A stretch of DNA of 64,000 bases from an uncultured Robinsoniella sp. (lineage in GTDB: Bacteria > Bacillota > Clostridia > Lachnospirales > Lachnospiraceae): positions 240,892 to 304,891 of the forward strand of contig UQGG01000002.1 in assembly GCA_900540475.1 (NCBI GenBank). The letters run 5' to 3'. The first letter of the stretch is position 1. Each line of letters opens with the position of its first letter. Positions 25,275-33,730 of this stretch are shown here, piece by piece. The notes below the pieces were generated by a model that was given only the letters and a program-made list of their open reading frames with translations, had not been told where the DNA came from and did not search any database. Position numbers and translations under genes: made by a program.

Positions 25275-26141
25275 ATGGCAAGAAAAATAACCGGTCATAC
25301 ACGTCTTGCATGTCTTTTAGGAAGTCCAGTCGAACATAGTATTTCACCTGCAATGCATAACGAAGCGTTTGAGCAGCTTGGCATTGACTGTACTTATCTG
25401 GCATTCGATGTTGGTGTGGATAAAATGCCTCAGGCAGCAGAAGGCCTTCGCGCAATGAAGGTTTTAGGCTTTAATATTACGATGCCTGATAAAAATATCA
25501 TGTGTGAACTTTGCGATGAACTATCACCTGCAGCCAGAATCGGCGGTGCTGTAAATACCGTTCTAAATGACAACGGTAAATTTATTGGCTATACAACGGA
25601 TGGTACCGGATTCATGATGGCATGCAAAGATTCCGGATTCGACATCATAGGCAAGAAAATGACCCTGTTAGGAGCGGGGGGTGCTGCCAGCGCTATTTTG
25701 ATACAGGCCGCTTTGGACGGTGTAAAAGAAATCTCTGTATTCAGCATTCACGACGCCTTCTGGGATCGTGCACAGAAAATCGTGGAAACCTTAAATACAG
25801 AAACCAAATGTAAAGTAACTCTGTTTGACTTTGATGATCCTTCTATCCTGAAGTCTGAAATTGCAGATAGCGATATCCTGACCAACGGAACCAGTGTTGG
25901 AATGGCACCCAAAACAGAAGGCTGCCTGATTACCGATACCAGATTCTTCCATAAAGACCTGATGGTATTTGACGTAATCTATAATCCAAAAGAAACAAAG
26001 CTGCTAAAGCTTGCCAAAGAATGCGGATGCCGTACCGCTAATGGCATGTATATGCTATTATACCAGGGTGCAGCTTCCTTTAAGATCTGGACCGGGCAGG
26101 ACATGCCGATAGATATTATAAAAGAAAAGTATTTCAGATAA
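25275..26141 (+). CDS. Shikimate/quinate dehydrogenase (YdiB-type AroE family)
   Basis: A 288-residue NAD(P)-dependent dehydrogenase reducing 3-dehydroshikimate (or 3-dehydroquinate). The substrate site SPVEHSISPAMHN and the catalytic Lys in NITMPDKN and Asp in GYTTDGTG are visible; the nucleotide-binding GAGGAAS lies at about residue 135. The motifs SxMPxK-like TMPDKN and DILTNGTSVGM are closer to E. coli YdiB, which also uses quinate, than to housekeeping AroE. It stands alone with its own promoter and is followed by convergent DNA to the Rpn gene. Either it serves biosynthesis together with the shikimate kinase fusion at 20444, or it takes part in quinate use. Confidence 0.9.
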   Translation: MARKITGHTRLACLLGSPVEHSISPAMHNEAFEQLGIDCTYLAFDVGVDKMPQAAEGLRAMKVLGFNITMPDKNIMCELCDELSPAARIGGAVNTVLNDNGKFIGYTTDGTGFMMACKDSGFDIIGKKMTLLGAGGAASAILIQAALDGVKEISVFSIHDAFWDRAQKIVETLNTETKCKVTLFDFDDPSILKSEIADSDILTNGTSVGMAPKTEGCLITDTRFFHKDLMVFDVIYNPKETKLLKLAKECGCRTANGMYMLLYQGAASFKIWTGQDMPIDIIKEKYFR

Positions 26142-26159
26142 TCCTTTTTCACATTTGAT

Positions 26160-26250
26160 AAGGAACCGGAAATATCAGTGAAATTGCCTCCATGATTACG
26201 TTTAAATCTTCTTCCGGGACAGTTCACAAAGTATTTTCCGGTTTCTTTTC
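26160..26250. terminator. Possible bidirectional terminator between convergent genes
   Basis: GAACCGGAAAT near 26163 and ATTTTCCGGTTTC near 26232-26246 can pair with small bulges around a long loop, with T-rich tracts outside (TTTCTTTTCTTTATTTT on the plus strand). The long loop makes this uncertain. Confidence 0.4.
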
Positions 26251-26256
26251 TTTATT

Positions 26257-27093
26257 TTACTGCTTAATCTGACCTGCTTTTATTTGCTGAACCGTCTCAA
26301 CGGACAAACCTGTCTTCGTGGCAATGACTTCCACATCCAGGATATCGATGAGATTTTTTGCAATGTCTATTGCTTTCTTCTGCTCACCTTTTTCAATACC
26401 TTCCTCACGAATCATTATCTTTTCTTCCCATTGCTGCAAGTAACGCACCCCCACTTCTTCATTGCGCTTTATGCTGCAGACGCGCCTATGTATCCTCTGA
26501 ATACGCGCACTTTCGCATTTGCTGCAGACTTCATCCGTAGAACATTCAACGTAATGCAGAAAATCAATTAATTCCTGGCTTACCCCGTGCCGGTCTGTCC
26601 CTTTTGTGTTTAAAAAGATCCTAACTGCACCATCTTCTAAAATAGTACCAGGTAATTCCTTGCACTCCATGCGGCAGGTATAGCGGTACTTTCCAAATCC
26701 GAAGAGATCAAAGCATGCAATCATAATCATATAGGAATCATTTAACTCATTAAAGTCTATAACTCCCGGCTCTAACAGGGATACATCCAGATGGGCTTGA
26801 TAGAACCTGCCACGTCTCGCCAGATTCCCGGCATTCTTTTGCTGCATTTCCATATTGTAGATTTTATCTTCTGCGTCTGCAGCAAAAACATCCATTTTTA
26901 TAGATCTTTGAGAAGTTGTTGTCCGAAATTCCTTTTCCGTTTCATTTTTCATCAAAATGGTAATTTCTTTATCCAGTATAATTTCCAGCATCGCCTGACA
27001 GCATTCGGGATCTTCTGCTACCTGGTCAAACAAAAATCTGTCTTTCAGATCCAGTTTCTCTAACGGTTTCATCTTTTTTAATATTTTTTCCAT
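26257..27093 (-). CDS. Rpn-family PD-(D/E)XK nuclease / putative transposase
   Basis: A 278-residue member of the COG5464/Rpn (recombination-promoting nuclease) family, often annotated as putative transposase. The N-terminal core LKDRFLFDQVAEDPECCQAML and catalytic residues Asp68 (IKMDVFA), Glu82 and Gln84 (YNMEMQQ) of the nuclease fold are present, so it may be active. The C-terminus has a short helical region typical of the family (EEGIEKGEQKKAIDIAKNLID). These genes occur in many copies in Lachnospiraceae. No inverted repeats or target duplications flank it. A second, degenerate relative lies at 55617-56564. Confidence 0.85.
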   Translation of the reverse strand: MEKILKKMKPLEKLDLKDRFLFDQVAEDPECCQAMLEIILDKEITILMKNETEKEFRTTTSQRSIKMDVFAADAEDKIYNMEMQQKNAGNLARRGRFYQAHLDVSLLEPGVIDFNELNDSYMIMIACFDLFGFGKYRYTCRMECKELPGTILEDGAVRIFLNTKGTDRHGVSQELIDFLHYVECSTDEVCSKCESARIQRIHRRVCSIKRNEEVGVRYLQQWEEKIMIREEGIEKGEQKKAIDIAKNLIDILDVEVIATKTGLSVETVQQIKAGQIKQ

Positions 27094-27812
27094 GTTTTCT
27101 CCTTTATTATAACATCAAAATCAAGTTACAGCAATATCGGACTTTGCACTATATTTATTTTTTTCTATCACAAATGAAAGCATTCCAGAAATAAATGGCG
27201 AGAATGAATTTTCAAAAGCACGCTCAAGATTATATGAAGCCACGACATTCTTAGTTTACAGTTACTTATCAATCCTATGAATCATTCTCACGGCATGAAA
27301 AGCCTCTAACATTAATTGGAATTCCTGGCGACTTGCCAGCACTAGATTTCTTAAAGATTTGTATTATATATAATAAGTTTATAATAATTATAATAAATAG
27401 TCAATACTAAATTCTTTTCATTATGTTTTTTATTATTATTTTCAACCATACATTTTTAGTGATATATAGGTTCTTCAATCTTATTATATAGCAATTACTG
27501 TTTTAACAATATATCGCTTCATTGAATATACAACAGTATATTATTAATATCAATTCATTCCATCGTTCTTCTCCCGTTTTATGCTAAATCCATTTTCCCC
27601 CTTTACAGCCCATTCTTATCTATGATACGATAATATTATACCGAAACAAAACAAGCCCTGCTCTATATATGTTACAGGGTACTAATGTAGTAACCAGTTG
27701 AGAATCAGTGTTTAGAGCCTGTTTGAAAAATTATCATTCCCACAAACTGGAACGCACAGGTGGCAATAGGCAATTTCAAATACACTCTAACACATGTTTG
27801 AAAGGAGCATTT
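27094..27812. other. Long AT-rich intergenic region upstream of the Rpn gene and pyrC
   Basis: About 720 bp between the divergent Rpn and pyrC genes. No gene was found. Two small hairpins are visible: CTGGC/GCCAG at about 27331-27345 and CCCTG/CAGGG around 27656-27680. Much of 27355-27560 is very AT-rich. No PyrR binding loop or clear near-consensus promoter for pyrC was recognised. Confidence 0.6.
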
Positions 27813-29090
27813 ATGCGCTTATTAATAAAAAACGGACGAGTGATCGATCCATCCATTAATCGAGATGAGATATCTGATATTTTGGTTGAAGATGATAAAA
27901 TCCTTAAAGTAGCTGAGAATATTCAGGAGGACGCAGATGAAGTCTTAGATGCCGGAGGATGTTTTGTCATGCCAGGGTTAATTGATCTCCATGTCCATCT
28001 GCGGGATCCTGGACTGGAATATAAAGAGAATCTGGAAACGGGTTCCATGGCGGCTGCCAAGGGCGGGTTTACTACTATCGTGGCAATGGCAAATACACTT
28101 CCGGTGATCGACAGTGGTGAAAAGATCTCTGCTATTTACGAAAAAGCAGCAAGGCTCTCTCCCATTCATGTTCTTCAGGCCGGTGCTGTTACAAAGGGCA
28201 TGCTGGGTGAAGAATTAGCGGATATTGCTTCTATGGCTGCATGCGGTGCGGCGGCCCTTAGCGAAGATGGAAAAACCGTCATGGATGCTGCGCTCTATCA
28301 GGAAGGCTTAAGAACTGCTGCCAGGTTTCATCTTCCGGTTCTGGATCATTGTGAAGATGCCGAACTAAAAGGTAAGGGTGTTATGAATGAATGTGAGACT
28401 TCGAAAAAATACGGCCTTCCGGGAATTCTCAATGAAGTGGAAGACCGCATTATCCAGCGTGACATCCAGCTTGCTAGGGAAACCGAAGCCAGACTGCATA
28501 TCTGCCACTGTTCTACGAAAGGTTCTGTTGACCTTGTCCGCCAGGGAAAAGAAAATGGTATCCATGTAACAGCCGAAGTTTGTCCCCATCATTTTACACT
28601 GACGAGCAAAGATATTCCTGCTGATGATACCAACTATAAAATGGCTCCCCCTCTTCGTTCCAGAGAAGACGTGGATGCTTTGATAAAAGGGTTGGCTGAT
28701 GGAACTATAGACGCCATCTCCACAGACCATGCTCCACATGCGGCACACGAAAAAGATAAGGACTGGCGTAAAGCTGCGTTTGGCATCGTGGGATTGGAGA
28801 CAGCTGTTCCTCTGACCATTACCAGGCTGGTGGAACCCGGATATCTGACTCCCATGATGATGGCAGAACGTATGAGCACATCTCCGGCACGTATCCTAGG
28901 CATCGATAAGGGAAGCCTGCAGGAAGGAAAGACTGCCGATATCGTCATCATAGATCCATCCCGCTCTTACAAGATTGATAAAAATACTTTTGTTTCAAAA
29001 GGGCGGAATACCCCCTTTCATGGCTGGGATGTAAAGGGAAGAGTAAAAGCAACTGTTTGCGATGGCAGGATTGTCTACAGTGATATTTAG
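27813..29090 (+). CDS. pyrC: Dihydroorotase
   Basis: A 425-residue class I dihydroorotase, the third step of pyrimidine synthesis (carbamoyl aspartate to dihydroorotate). The zinc-binding H-x-H is in LHVHLRDPG; the carboxylated lysine region is in LSEDGKTVMD; further metal ligands are in LDHCEDAE, HICHCSTKG and the catalytic Asp in STDHAPH. The start at 27813 (MRLLIKNGRV) is chosen for the AAAGGAG site 6 nt upstream and because it gives the normal family length; the frame is open to 27708. It is not in a pyr operon here, the next gene being a convergent cell-wall protein. A bidirectional terminator follows. Confidence 0.96.
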   Translation: MRLLIKNGRVIDPSINRDEISDILVEDDKILKVAENIQEDADEVLDAGGCFVMPGLIDLHVHLRDPGLEYKENLETGSMAAAKGGFTTIVAMANTLPVIDSGEKISAIYEKAARLSPIHVLQAGAVTKGMLGEELADIASMAACGAAALSEDGKTVMDAALYQEGLRTAARFHLPVLDHCEDAELKGKGVMNECETSKKYGLPGILNEVEDRIIQRDIQLARETEARLHICHCSTKGSVDLVRQGKENGIHVTAEVCPHHFTLTSKDIPADDTNYKMAPPLRSREDVDALIKGLADGTIDAISTDHAPHAAHEKDKDWRKAAFGIVGLETAVPLTITRLVEPGYLTPMMMAERMSTSPARILGIDKGSLQEGKTADIVIIDPSRSYKIDKNTFVSKGRNTPFHGWDVKGRVKATVCDGRIVYSDI

Positions 29091-29105
29091 AAGTTGTTCC
29101 AAAAA

Positions 29106-29134
29106 AGGCATAAGCCGGTAATCAGCTTATGCCT
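29106..29134. terminator. Bidirectional terminator between pyrC and the C39-like gene
   Basis: Perfect 10-bp stem AGGCATAAGC / GCTTATGCCT (29106-29115, 29125-29134) followed by CATTTTTATC on the plus strand and TTTTTTGGAAC on the minus strand. Confidence 0.85.
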
Positions 29135-29139
29135 CATTT

Positions 29140-30222
29140 TTATCTTATTAAGACTGCCATTTTTCCCATTTGATTGTACAGACTTTCGAAATCCTTTGCA
29201 TTACGGACTACAATCCCATCCAATGGATCATTGATTAAAACGGTACCTTTTTCTTTATCATATCCGCATAATACGACACAATGTTCTCTGCCATACCATC
29301 GGTAAGTCCTTCCGTTTTCATAGTAAGTCAGATCGTTATATACCGGCTGCATCATGTACATCGTGTTCCATACGATCACCGGGTTGCCTGCTTCTACGTA
29401 TTTATACAGCTTGGAAAATGAAGTTCCTGTCAGATCAACAGCCATCAGTCCGGAACGTTTCTCTATCAAAAATTTATTAGCTGCATTAGTGATGGCTGGA
29501 GCATAGCATCCTGCCCCGTCATAGGATCTTGGGTTTCCGATATACGCAGAGACAAAATTATAGGAACTGTATTCTAAATAATTGTCTGCAATCGTTGTCT
29601 TCTTCAAAGGAAACTTATAATAATTCAGAACATTTGTCAATGCAACGGATTCACATCCGGTAGGCAGTTCCGGGTTCTGCAGGATTGCATCCATTTTTAT
29701 TTCATAAGATGCAGCCCGGGTCTTCGTCACGATACCCTTTGCATTTACATAGCTGTCCCCGACCCACTTTTTCGCTGCCATGATTCCGGTTTTGGAGTTA
29801 AAATAATATTTTTTTCCGTCAATTGTATGCCATCCGGTATAGCGTGCCCCAGTTTTTTTGTTTGCATAATATCTATTGCCCTTTACCGTAAACCAGCCTT
29901 TTTTCGTAACACCGGATTTCTTATAATAATACCATTTTCCTTTAATCTGCTGCCAGCCGCCCTTGAAGTTTTGAATCCATTTCCCATCCCTTCCAACAAA
30001 ATACCGTTTGCTGCCTTCTCCAATCCACTGGTCTGTTACCCGGTTTCCTTTTTTATCCACATAATAATTCCCAATCCAGCGGTTTTTCAACATCTTTCCG
30101 TTTGTGTTATAGTAGCGGTATGTTCCCTGGGCTGTCTTCTTCCATCCTGCATCCGCCGTAATTGGCAGGCATAATAGCAGGAATAATAACAGAAGTGTCA
30201 GCATTGCTGATCTCTTTTTCAT
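29140..30222 (-). CDS. Secreted C39-like cysteine peptidase with cell-wall-binding repeats (paralogue 1)
   Basis: A 360-residue exported protein. A signal peptide (MKKRSAMLTLLLLFLLLCLPITADA) is followed by about seven choline-binding-type (CW) repeats of about 20 residues, with motifs such as GWFTVKGNRYYANKKTGA, spanning residues 26-165. The C-terminal domain (about 175-360) is a papain-like peptidase C39 family domain: Cys190 in LPTGCESVAL, His314 in REHCVVLCGYD and Asn331-Asp332 in INDPLDG. The protein is thus probably bound to wall polymers and cleaves or amidates a peptide substrate there. Closely related to the next gene, with which it is in tandem (80-bp gap). Family members are generally uncharacterised. 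Confidence 0.88.
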   Translation of the reverse strand: MKKRSAMLTLLLLFLLLCLPITADAGWKKTAQGTYRYYNTNGKMLKNRWIGNYYVDKKGNRVTDQWIGEGSKRYFVGRDGKWIQNFKGGWQQIKGKWYYYKKSGVTKKGWFTVKGNRYYANKKTGARYTGWHTIDGKKYYFNSKTGIMAAKKWVGDSYVNAKGIVTKTRAASYEIKMDAILQNPELPTGCESVALTNVLNYYKFPLKKTTIADNYLEYSSYNFVSAYIGNPRSYDGAGCYAPAITNAANKFLIEKRSGLMAVDLTGTSFSKLYKYVEAGNPVIVWNTMYMMQPVYNDLTYYENGRTYRWYGREHCVVLCGYDKEKGTVLINDPLDGIVVRNAKDFESLYNQMGKMAVLIR

Positions 30223-30302
30223 TTGTTTTCCCCCTGTTTCTTTTATCTTTTTGTATAATTGTTTCCCCGTTATTTCTGAATAACACGTTTTAAACGGTAC
30301 TG

Positions 30303-31601
30303 CTATTGTATCAAAACCGCCATCTGACCAGTCAAATCATATATCGCCTCAAAATCAGCCGCATTACGTTCGAGAATACCGTCTAACGGATCATTTACGG
30401 TAACGGTCCCTTTCTCTTTATCATAGCCGCACAGAACCACACAATGCTCTTTCCTGTACCAGCGATATGTCTTTCCATTTTCCGTATAGGCTGCACCGGT
30501 AAATTCAGGCTGCTGCATATACATGGTATTCCATACCAGAACCGGCTGGCCTGACGCAACATAAGGATACAGGTCTTCCAAAGCTGTTCCGGATATATCT
30601 TCCGCTCTAAGCTCTGACTCCTTCTCTTCCAGATATTTGTTAGCCGCTTTCTCAATTGCAGGTGCATAGCAGCCTGCACCATTGCCGGATCTTGGATTGC
30701 CGACAAAAGAAGAGACAAAATTGTCGGAACTATAATCCAGGTATTGATCTGCAATCGTTGTCTTCTTCACCGGAAAATCATAAAATTTTAAAACAATCGC
30801 CAATGCCACGGATTCACATCCGGTCGGAAGTTCCGGTTTCTGAAGAATATTCTTCATGGTTATCTCCGCTTTTGACGGCAATTTTTTTGTTACTGTCCCA
30901 TCCGGACCCACATATTTTTCACCAACCCACTGATTCATAGCCATTACCCCCGTTTCAGGATCAAAATAATATGTCTTATCGTCTATCACATACCAGCCGC
31001 TAAGCCTCTGCTGAGTAGTTTTATTCACATAGTATTTTTTTCCGTCCACTGTAAACCAGCCGGTCTCCAAAATGCCCTCATCCGTGTAGTAATACCATTT
31101 TTTATCTATCTCATACCAGCCTTTGGAAAACTCTTCAATAGCGTTTCCATCTGCTCCCAGAAAGACCTCTTCATCTCCCTGTAGTACCCACATATTTTTT
31201 ACGCGTTTTCCTTCGATATCCACATAATAATCTTCTGTGACTTCGTTTTTGATTAAATGTCTATTCAGATCAATAGGGGGGATCTCACTCGCTTTTATCT
31301 TTTGCACTTCGCTTTTCTTGCTCTGTTTTTCATCTGTGTCATTCTCTGTCTGAGCTTCTGTTTGAGCATCTGGCATAGATTCTTTCAGAGATTCTGTCTG
31401 CAGTTCGTTATCTTCTGAGTTTTGTTTCATCCACTGGTTTAGGTCCAGCCAGTCCAGATTGTCTTTTGCCTTGTCTTTTAGGCCATTTAGAATCTGGTCC
31501 GTACTATCCTGCTTGTTCTCTCCAAGAGATTTGGCGCTGATTGGAATACTAACAGCCGTCACCACCAGGAGTACTGCGCAGGCAGCCCATTTCTTCTTCA
31601 T
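30303..31601 (-). CDS. Secreted C39-like cysteine peptidase with cell-wall-binding repeats (paralogue 2)
   Basis: A 432-residue paralogue of the neighbouring gene. The signal peptide (MKKKWAACAVLLVVTAVSIP) is followed by an acidic, Gln/Glu/Ser-rich spacer of about 85 residues absent from paralogue 1 (about 25-115), then CW repeats (about 118-235) and the same C39-like domain with Cys262 in PTGCESVAL, His386 in KEHCVVLCGYD and NDPLDG near the end. The two catalytic domains are nearly collinear, including GNPRS, GAGCYAPAI and VWNTMYM, which points to recent duplication. It is the first of the pair on this strand. The spacer may act as a stalk through the wall. Substrate unknown. Confidence 0.88.
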   Translation of the reverse strand: MKKKWAACAVLLVVTAVSIPISAKSLGENKQDSTDQILNGLKDKAKDNLDWLDLNQWMKQNSEDNELQTESLKESMPDAQTEAQTENDTDEKQSKKSEVQKIKASEIPPIDLNRHLIKNEVTEDYYVDIEGKRVKNMWVLQGDEEVFLGADGNAIEEFSKGWYEIDKKWYYYTDEGILETGWFTVDGKKYYVNKTTQQRLSGWYVIDDKTYYFDPETGVMAMNQWVGEKYVGPDGTVTKKLPSKAEITMKNILQKPELPTGCESVALAIVLKFYDFPVKKTTIADQYLDYSSDNFVSSFVGNPRSGNGAGCYAPAIEKAANKYLEEKESELRAEDISGTALEDLYPYVASGQPVLVWNTMYMQQPEFTGAAYTENGKTYRWYRKEHCVVLCGYDKEKGTVTVNDPLDGILERNAADFEAIYDLTGQMAVLIQ

Positions 31602-31842
31602 CGGCAGATTCTCCTATTCTCATTTACATCTCTCTATTTTATAATGCCTTCTGTCTTTTTGCAAGCTACTATTCCTGAAATATTCTTTTTCTATCATATC
31701 TTTTCTACTATTTATGCCTTTGTATGTTGAATTTAGTCTGATTTAGCCGAAACTAACAGCATGAATTTTACAGCTATTCTTGCCACAAGGAAAATCCTGA
31801 TGCATAATAAATAGAAAAAGATTTCTATACACAGGAGGCATT

Positions 31843-32469
31843 ATGCAGAAAATACTATTTTTAGGCGACAGCATCACAGACGCAAACCGCAACTGGAATC
31901 CACATACAAAGGGGTTAGGAGAAGGATATGTACATATAATTTCCAGCGTACTGGATAACAGCCCTATTCCTTATCAGATCGTAAATAAGGGACATGATGG
32001 TTTCACCTTACCCTCAGTGCTTCGAACACTGGAAGAGGACTGCATGTTACAGAAACCTGATTTCGTGAGTATCCTGGTCGGCTGTAATGATGTCGGCATA
32101 TCCATGAACACACAAATCACTCTTGAGATGCAGAATTTTTCTAATAACTATGCACAATTAATCCGCCGCATACAGCAGCATACTCATGCTCAGGTTATCT
32201 GCATGGCACCTTTTATTTTCCCATACCCCCAGGAATATTACATGTGGATACCTGAAATTTTATATGCACAGGCTTGCATTCAAAAAATCTCTGCTGCAAA
32301 TAATCTTCCGTTCATACCGCTGCATGAACGATTAAATGAGTACGCTGCCAGGTATGGGTATCGTGAAGTTACAACAGACGGTATTCATCTCACCGGAAAA
32401 GGCCATGAGATTCTTGCTGAGGCTTGGCTTGACTCCTTTGATCGTTTTGCCCTGGAACGTGAAAAGTAA
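31843..32469 (+). CDS. SGNH/GDSL-family hydrolase
   Basis: A 208-residue esterase/lipase-like protein without signal peptide. Block I FLGDSITD with nucleophile Ser10, block III GCND (oxyanion hole Asn) and block V TDGIHLTGKG (Asp-His) define the SGNH fold. Members act on acetyl groups of carbohydrates or on acyl esters; the substrate cannot be told. The start at 31843 follows an AGGAGG site. It is transcribed away from the C39 pair and followed at 32477 by the promoter of the next cassette. Confidence 0.9.
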   Translation: MQKILFLGDSITDANRNWNPHTKGLGEGYVHIISSVLDNSPIPYQIVNKGHDGFTLPSVLRTLEEDCMLQKPDFVSILVGCNDVGISMNTQITLEMQNFSNNYAQLIRRIQQHTHAQVICMAPFIFPYPQEYYMWIPEILYAQACIQKISAANNLPFIPLHERLNEYAARYGYREVTTDGIHLTGKGHEILAEAWLDSFDRFALEREK

Positions 32470-32476
32470 AATACAC

Positions 32477-32527
32477 TTGACATTATATGTAAAGTGTACT
32501 ATACTTTTATTGTAAAGTTAACTATAC
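32477..32527 (+). promoter_or_regulatory. Promoter with two operator repeats for the Xre cassette
   Basis: -35 TTGACA at 32477-32482, 17-bp spacer, -10 TATACT at 32500-32505. Two 17-bp repeats TGTAAAGTKWACTATAC (32488-32504 and 32511-32527; GTGTACT and GTTAACT cores), 23 bp apart, each imperfectly palindromic, cover the -10 and the start region. They are the likely sites of the Xre-type regulator. Confidence 0.82.
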
Positions 32528-32561
32528 ATTTAAAGGCTACTTCCGGAAAGGATGTGAATGG

Positions 32562-32774
32562 TTGCAAAATCGGATTCAGATACTTCGAAAAGAAAAGCGA
32601 ATTACCCAAAGCGAATTGGCAGATGCGGTGGATGTCACGCGTCAGACCATAATTTCCCTGGAAAACGGGAAATACAAATCATCCCTGGTTCTGGCTCACA
32701 AGATTGCCCAGTACTTTCAATTAACCATAGAAGATATTTTTATATTTGACCTGGAGGAGGAAAATATATGTTAA
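32562..32774 (+). CDS. Small Xre-family helix-turn-helix regulator
   Basis: A 70-residue DNA-binding protein consisting of one Cro/C1-type helix-turn-helix (ITQSELADAVDVTRQTIISLENGKY). The start is TTG at 32562, preceded by GGAAAGG; no ATG or GTG in frame gives the full domain. Regulators of this size (yozG-like) are typically followed by a small membrane protein gene and repress their own promoter. Here the next gene starts 7 bp before its stop. The two 17-bp repeats in the promoter are its candidate sites. The signal it answers to is not known. Confidence 0.9.
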   Translation: MQNRIQILRKEKRITQSELADAVDVTRQTIISLENGKYKSSLVLAHKIAQYFQLTIEDIFIFDLEEENIC

Positions 32775-33247
32775 TGAAAACCTTAACACCAACTGCTGCA
32801 AATGATCAGGAATTTGCCAACATCCTGAAAAAACGTACCGGATACTTTTTTATACTGATTGCCCTTGGCATTATCACAATTTTATGTTCATTTTATTTCT
32901 CATCAGGTAACCATGCTTATCTTTCTGATTACACTAAGGGATTGTATTGCGGCATGGGCACCGGATTGATTTTAGGCGGCATACTGTTAATCATCAAAAT
33001 ACGTATTACATTAAAAGATACGAAAAAAGTTCATACTGCCAGGCTGAAAGAACAGGATGAACGTAACCAGGCAATTGCCCAGAAAGCAGTGCACTCAGCC
33101 TTACTTATCTTACTCGTATTGATATATCTGGTAATGCTGATTTCCAGTTTCTTTAACCTGATCATCTTTAAAACACTGCTGTGTACTGCCATGGCATTCA
33201 TGCTTCTGCTGGCAATCACAAAGTTTTATTACCAACGCAAATATTAA
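32768..33247 (+). CDS. Small membrane protein, function unknown (Xre cassette)
   Basis: A 159-residue protein with four hydrophobic segments in two pairs (about 27-47, 62-80, 105-123, 130-150) and a conserved-looking charged loop RLKEQDERNQAIAQKA between them. The DER-type loop recalls DUF2178-like membrane proteins that sit after small Xre regulators in Firmicutes, but this is only a suggestion. Start at 32768 follows GGAGGAGG. Translationally linked to the regulator (overlap 7 bp). A membrane sensor or stress protein is possible; no catalytic motif seen. Confidence 0.8.
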   Translation: MLMKTLTPTAANDQEFANILKKRTGYFFILIALGIITILCSFYFSSGNHAYLSDYTKGLYCGMGTGLILGGILLIIKIRITLKDTKKVHTARLKEQDERNQAIAQKAVHSALLILLVLIYLVMLISSFFNLIIFKTLLCTAMAFMLLLAITKFYYQRKY

Positions 33248-33288
33248 CAATTACACTTATATTAATATATATTTAGAAGGTGATGGAA

Positions 33289-33534
33289 ATGAGAAATGAC
33301 AACCCCAAAATGAAACTGCTCTATATTGGATCAATGCTTATTCTCGCTGCTAATCTGATACGTATGGTGAATATTCCATTTATCCAGGAAGAACTATCCC
33401 ACTTTATATCAGGTATGGGCATCGGACTAATACTTACTGCTGCATTTTTTCTGATTATATCCCCACGCACAGGCAATCGGATTAAATCATGGAAAAAATC
33501 GTTTGCAAATTTGCTGCTGCACAGGTTTCTGTAA
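33289..33534 (+). CDS. Short membrane protein, function unknown
   Basis: An 81-residue protein with two hydrophobic segments (about 10-28 and 38-58) and a basic tail. The start at 33289 (MRNDNPKMKL) is favoured by an AGAAGG site 8 nt upstream; alternative starts at 33280/33283 are possible. It follows the previous gene by 41 bp and is the third gene of the Xre cassette. No recognised family. Confidence 0.7.
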   Translation: MRNDNPKMKLLYIGSMLILAANLIRMVNIPFIQEELSHFISGMGIGLILTAAFFLIISPRTGNRIKSWKKSFANLLLHRFL

Positions 33535-33535
33535 A

Positions 33536-33661
33536 ATAAATTTGGTAAACTGATTCCTGGGTAAGCCTATGTGGCATTGGCAAACGCACTCCTGTGCTAT
33601 ACGCTATAAATTTGGCTAACTGCTTCCTGGTAAAATCTATTCAAATTGCCAAACGCAAATG
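33536..33661. repeat. Two degenerate direct repeats of about 60 bp
   Basis: Units starting at 33536 and 33606 share AAATTTGGYWAACTGMTTCCTGG near their start and TTGSCAAACGCA near their end, with the middle diverged. They lie in the 196-bp gap between the Xre cassette and the sucrose hydrolase gene. Confidence 0.65.
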
Positions 33662-33675
33662 TTTCTACACACAAT

Positions 33676-33723
33676 TCAGACAAGGTATACGAACATTTAT
33701 TTCTGCTCGTATACCTTGTCTGA
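33676..33723. repeat. Perfect 17-bp hairpin between convergent genes
   Basis: TCAGACAAGGTATACGA (33676-33692) and its exact complement TCGTATACCTTGTCTGA (33707-33723) flank a 14-nt loop. It lies seven bases past the GH32 stop codon and 142 bp past the last plus-strand gene. Neither side has a clear T run, so it may be a weak bidirectional terminator or an mRNA 3'-end stabiliser. Confidence 0.75.
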
Positions 33724-33730
33724 TCCATAT

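Noticed and set aside
26257..27093. Intact insertion sequence around the Rpn gene
   Set aside because: The Rpn-family gene is called a putative transposase by many annotators, but no terminal inverted repeats or target duplication could be found.
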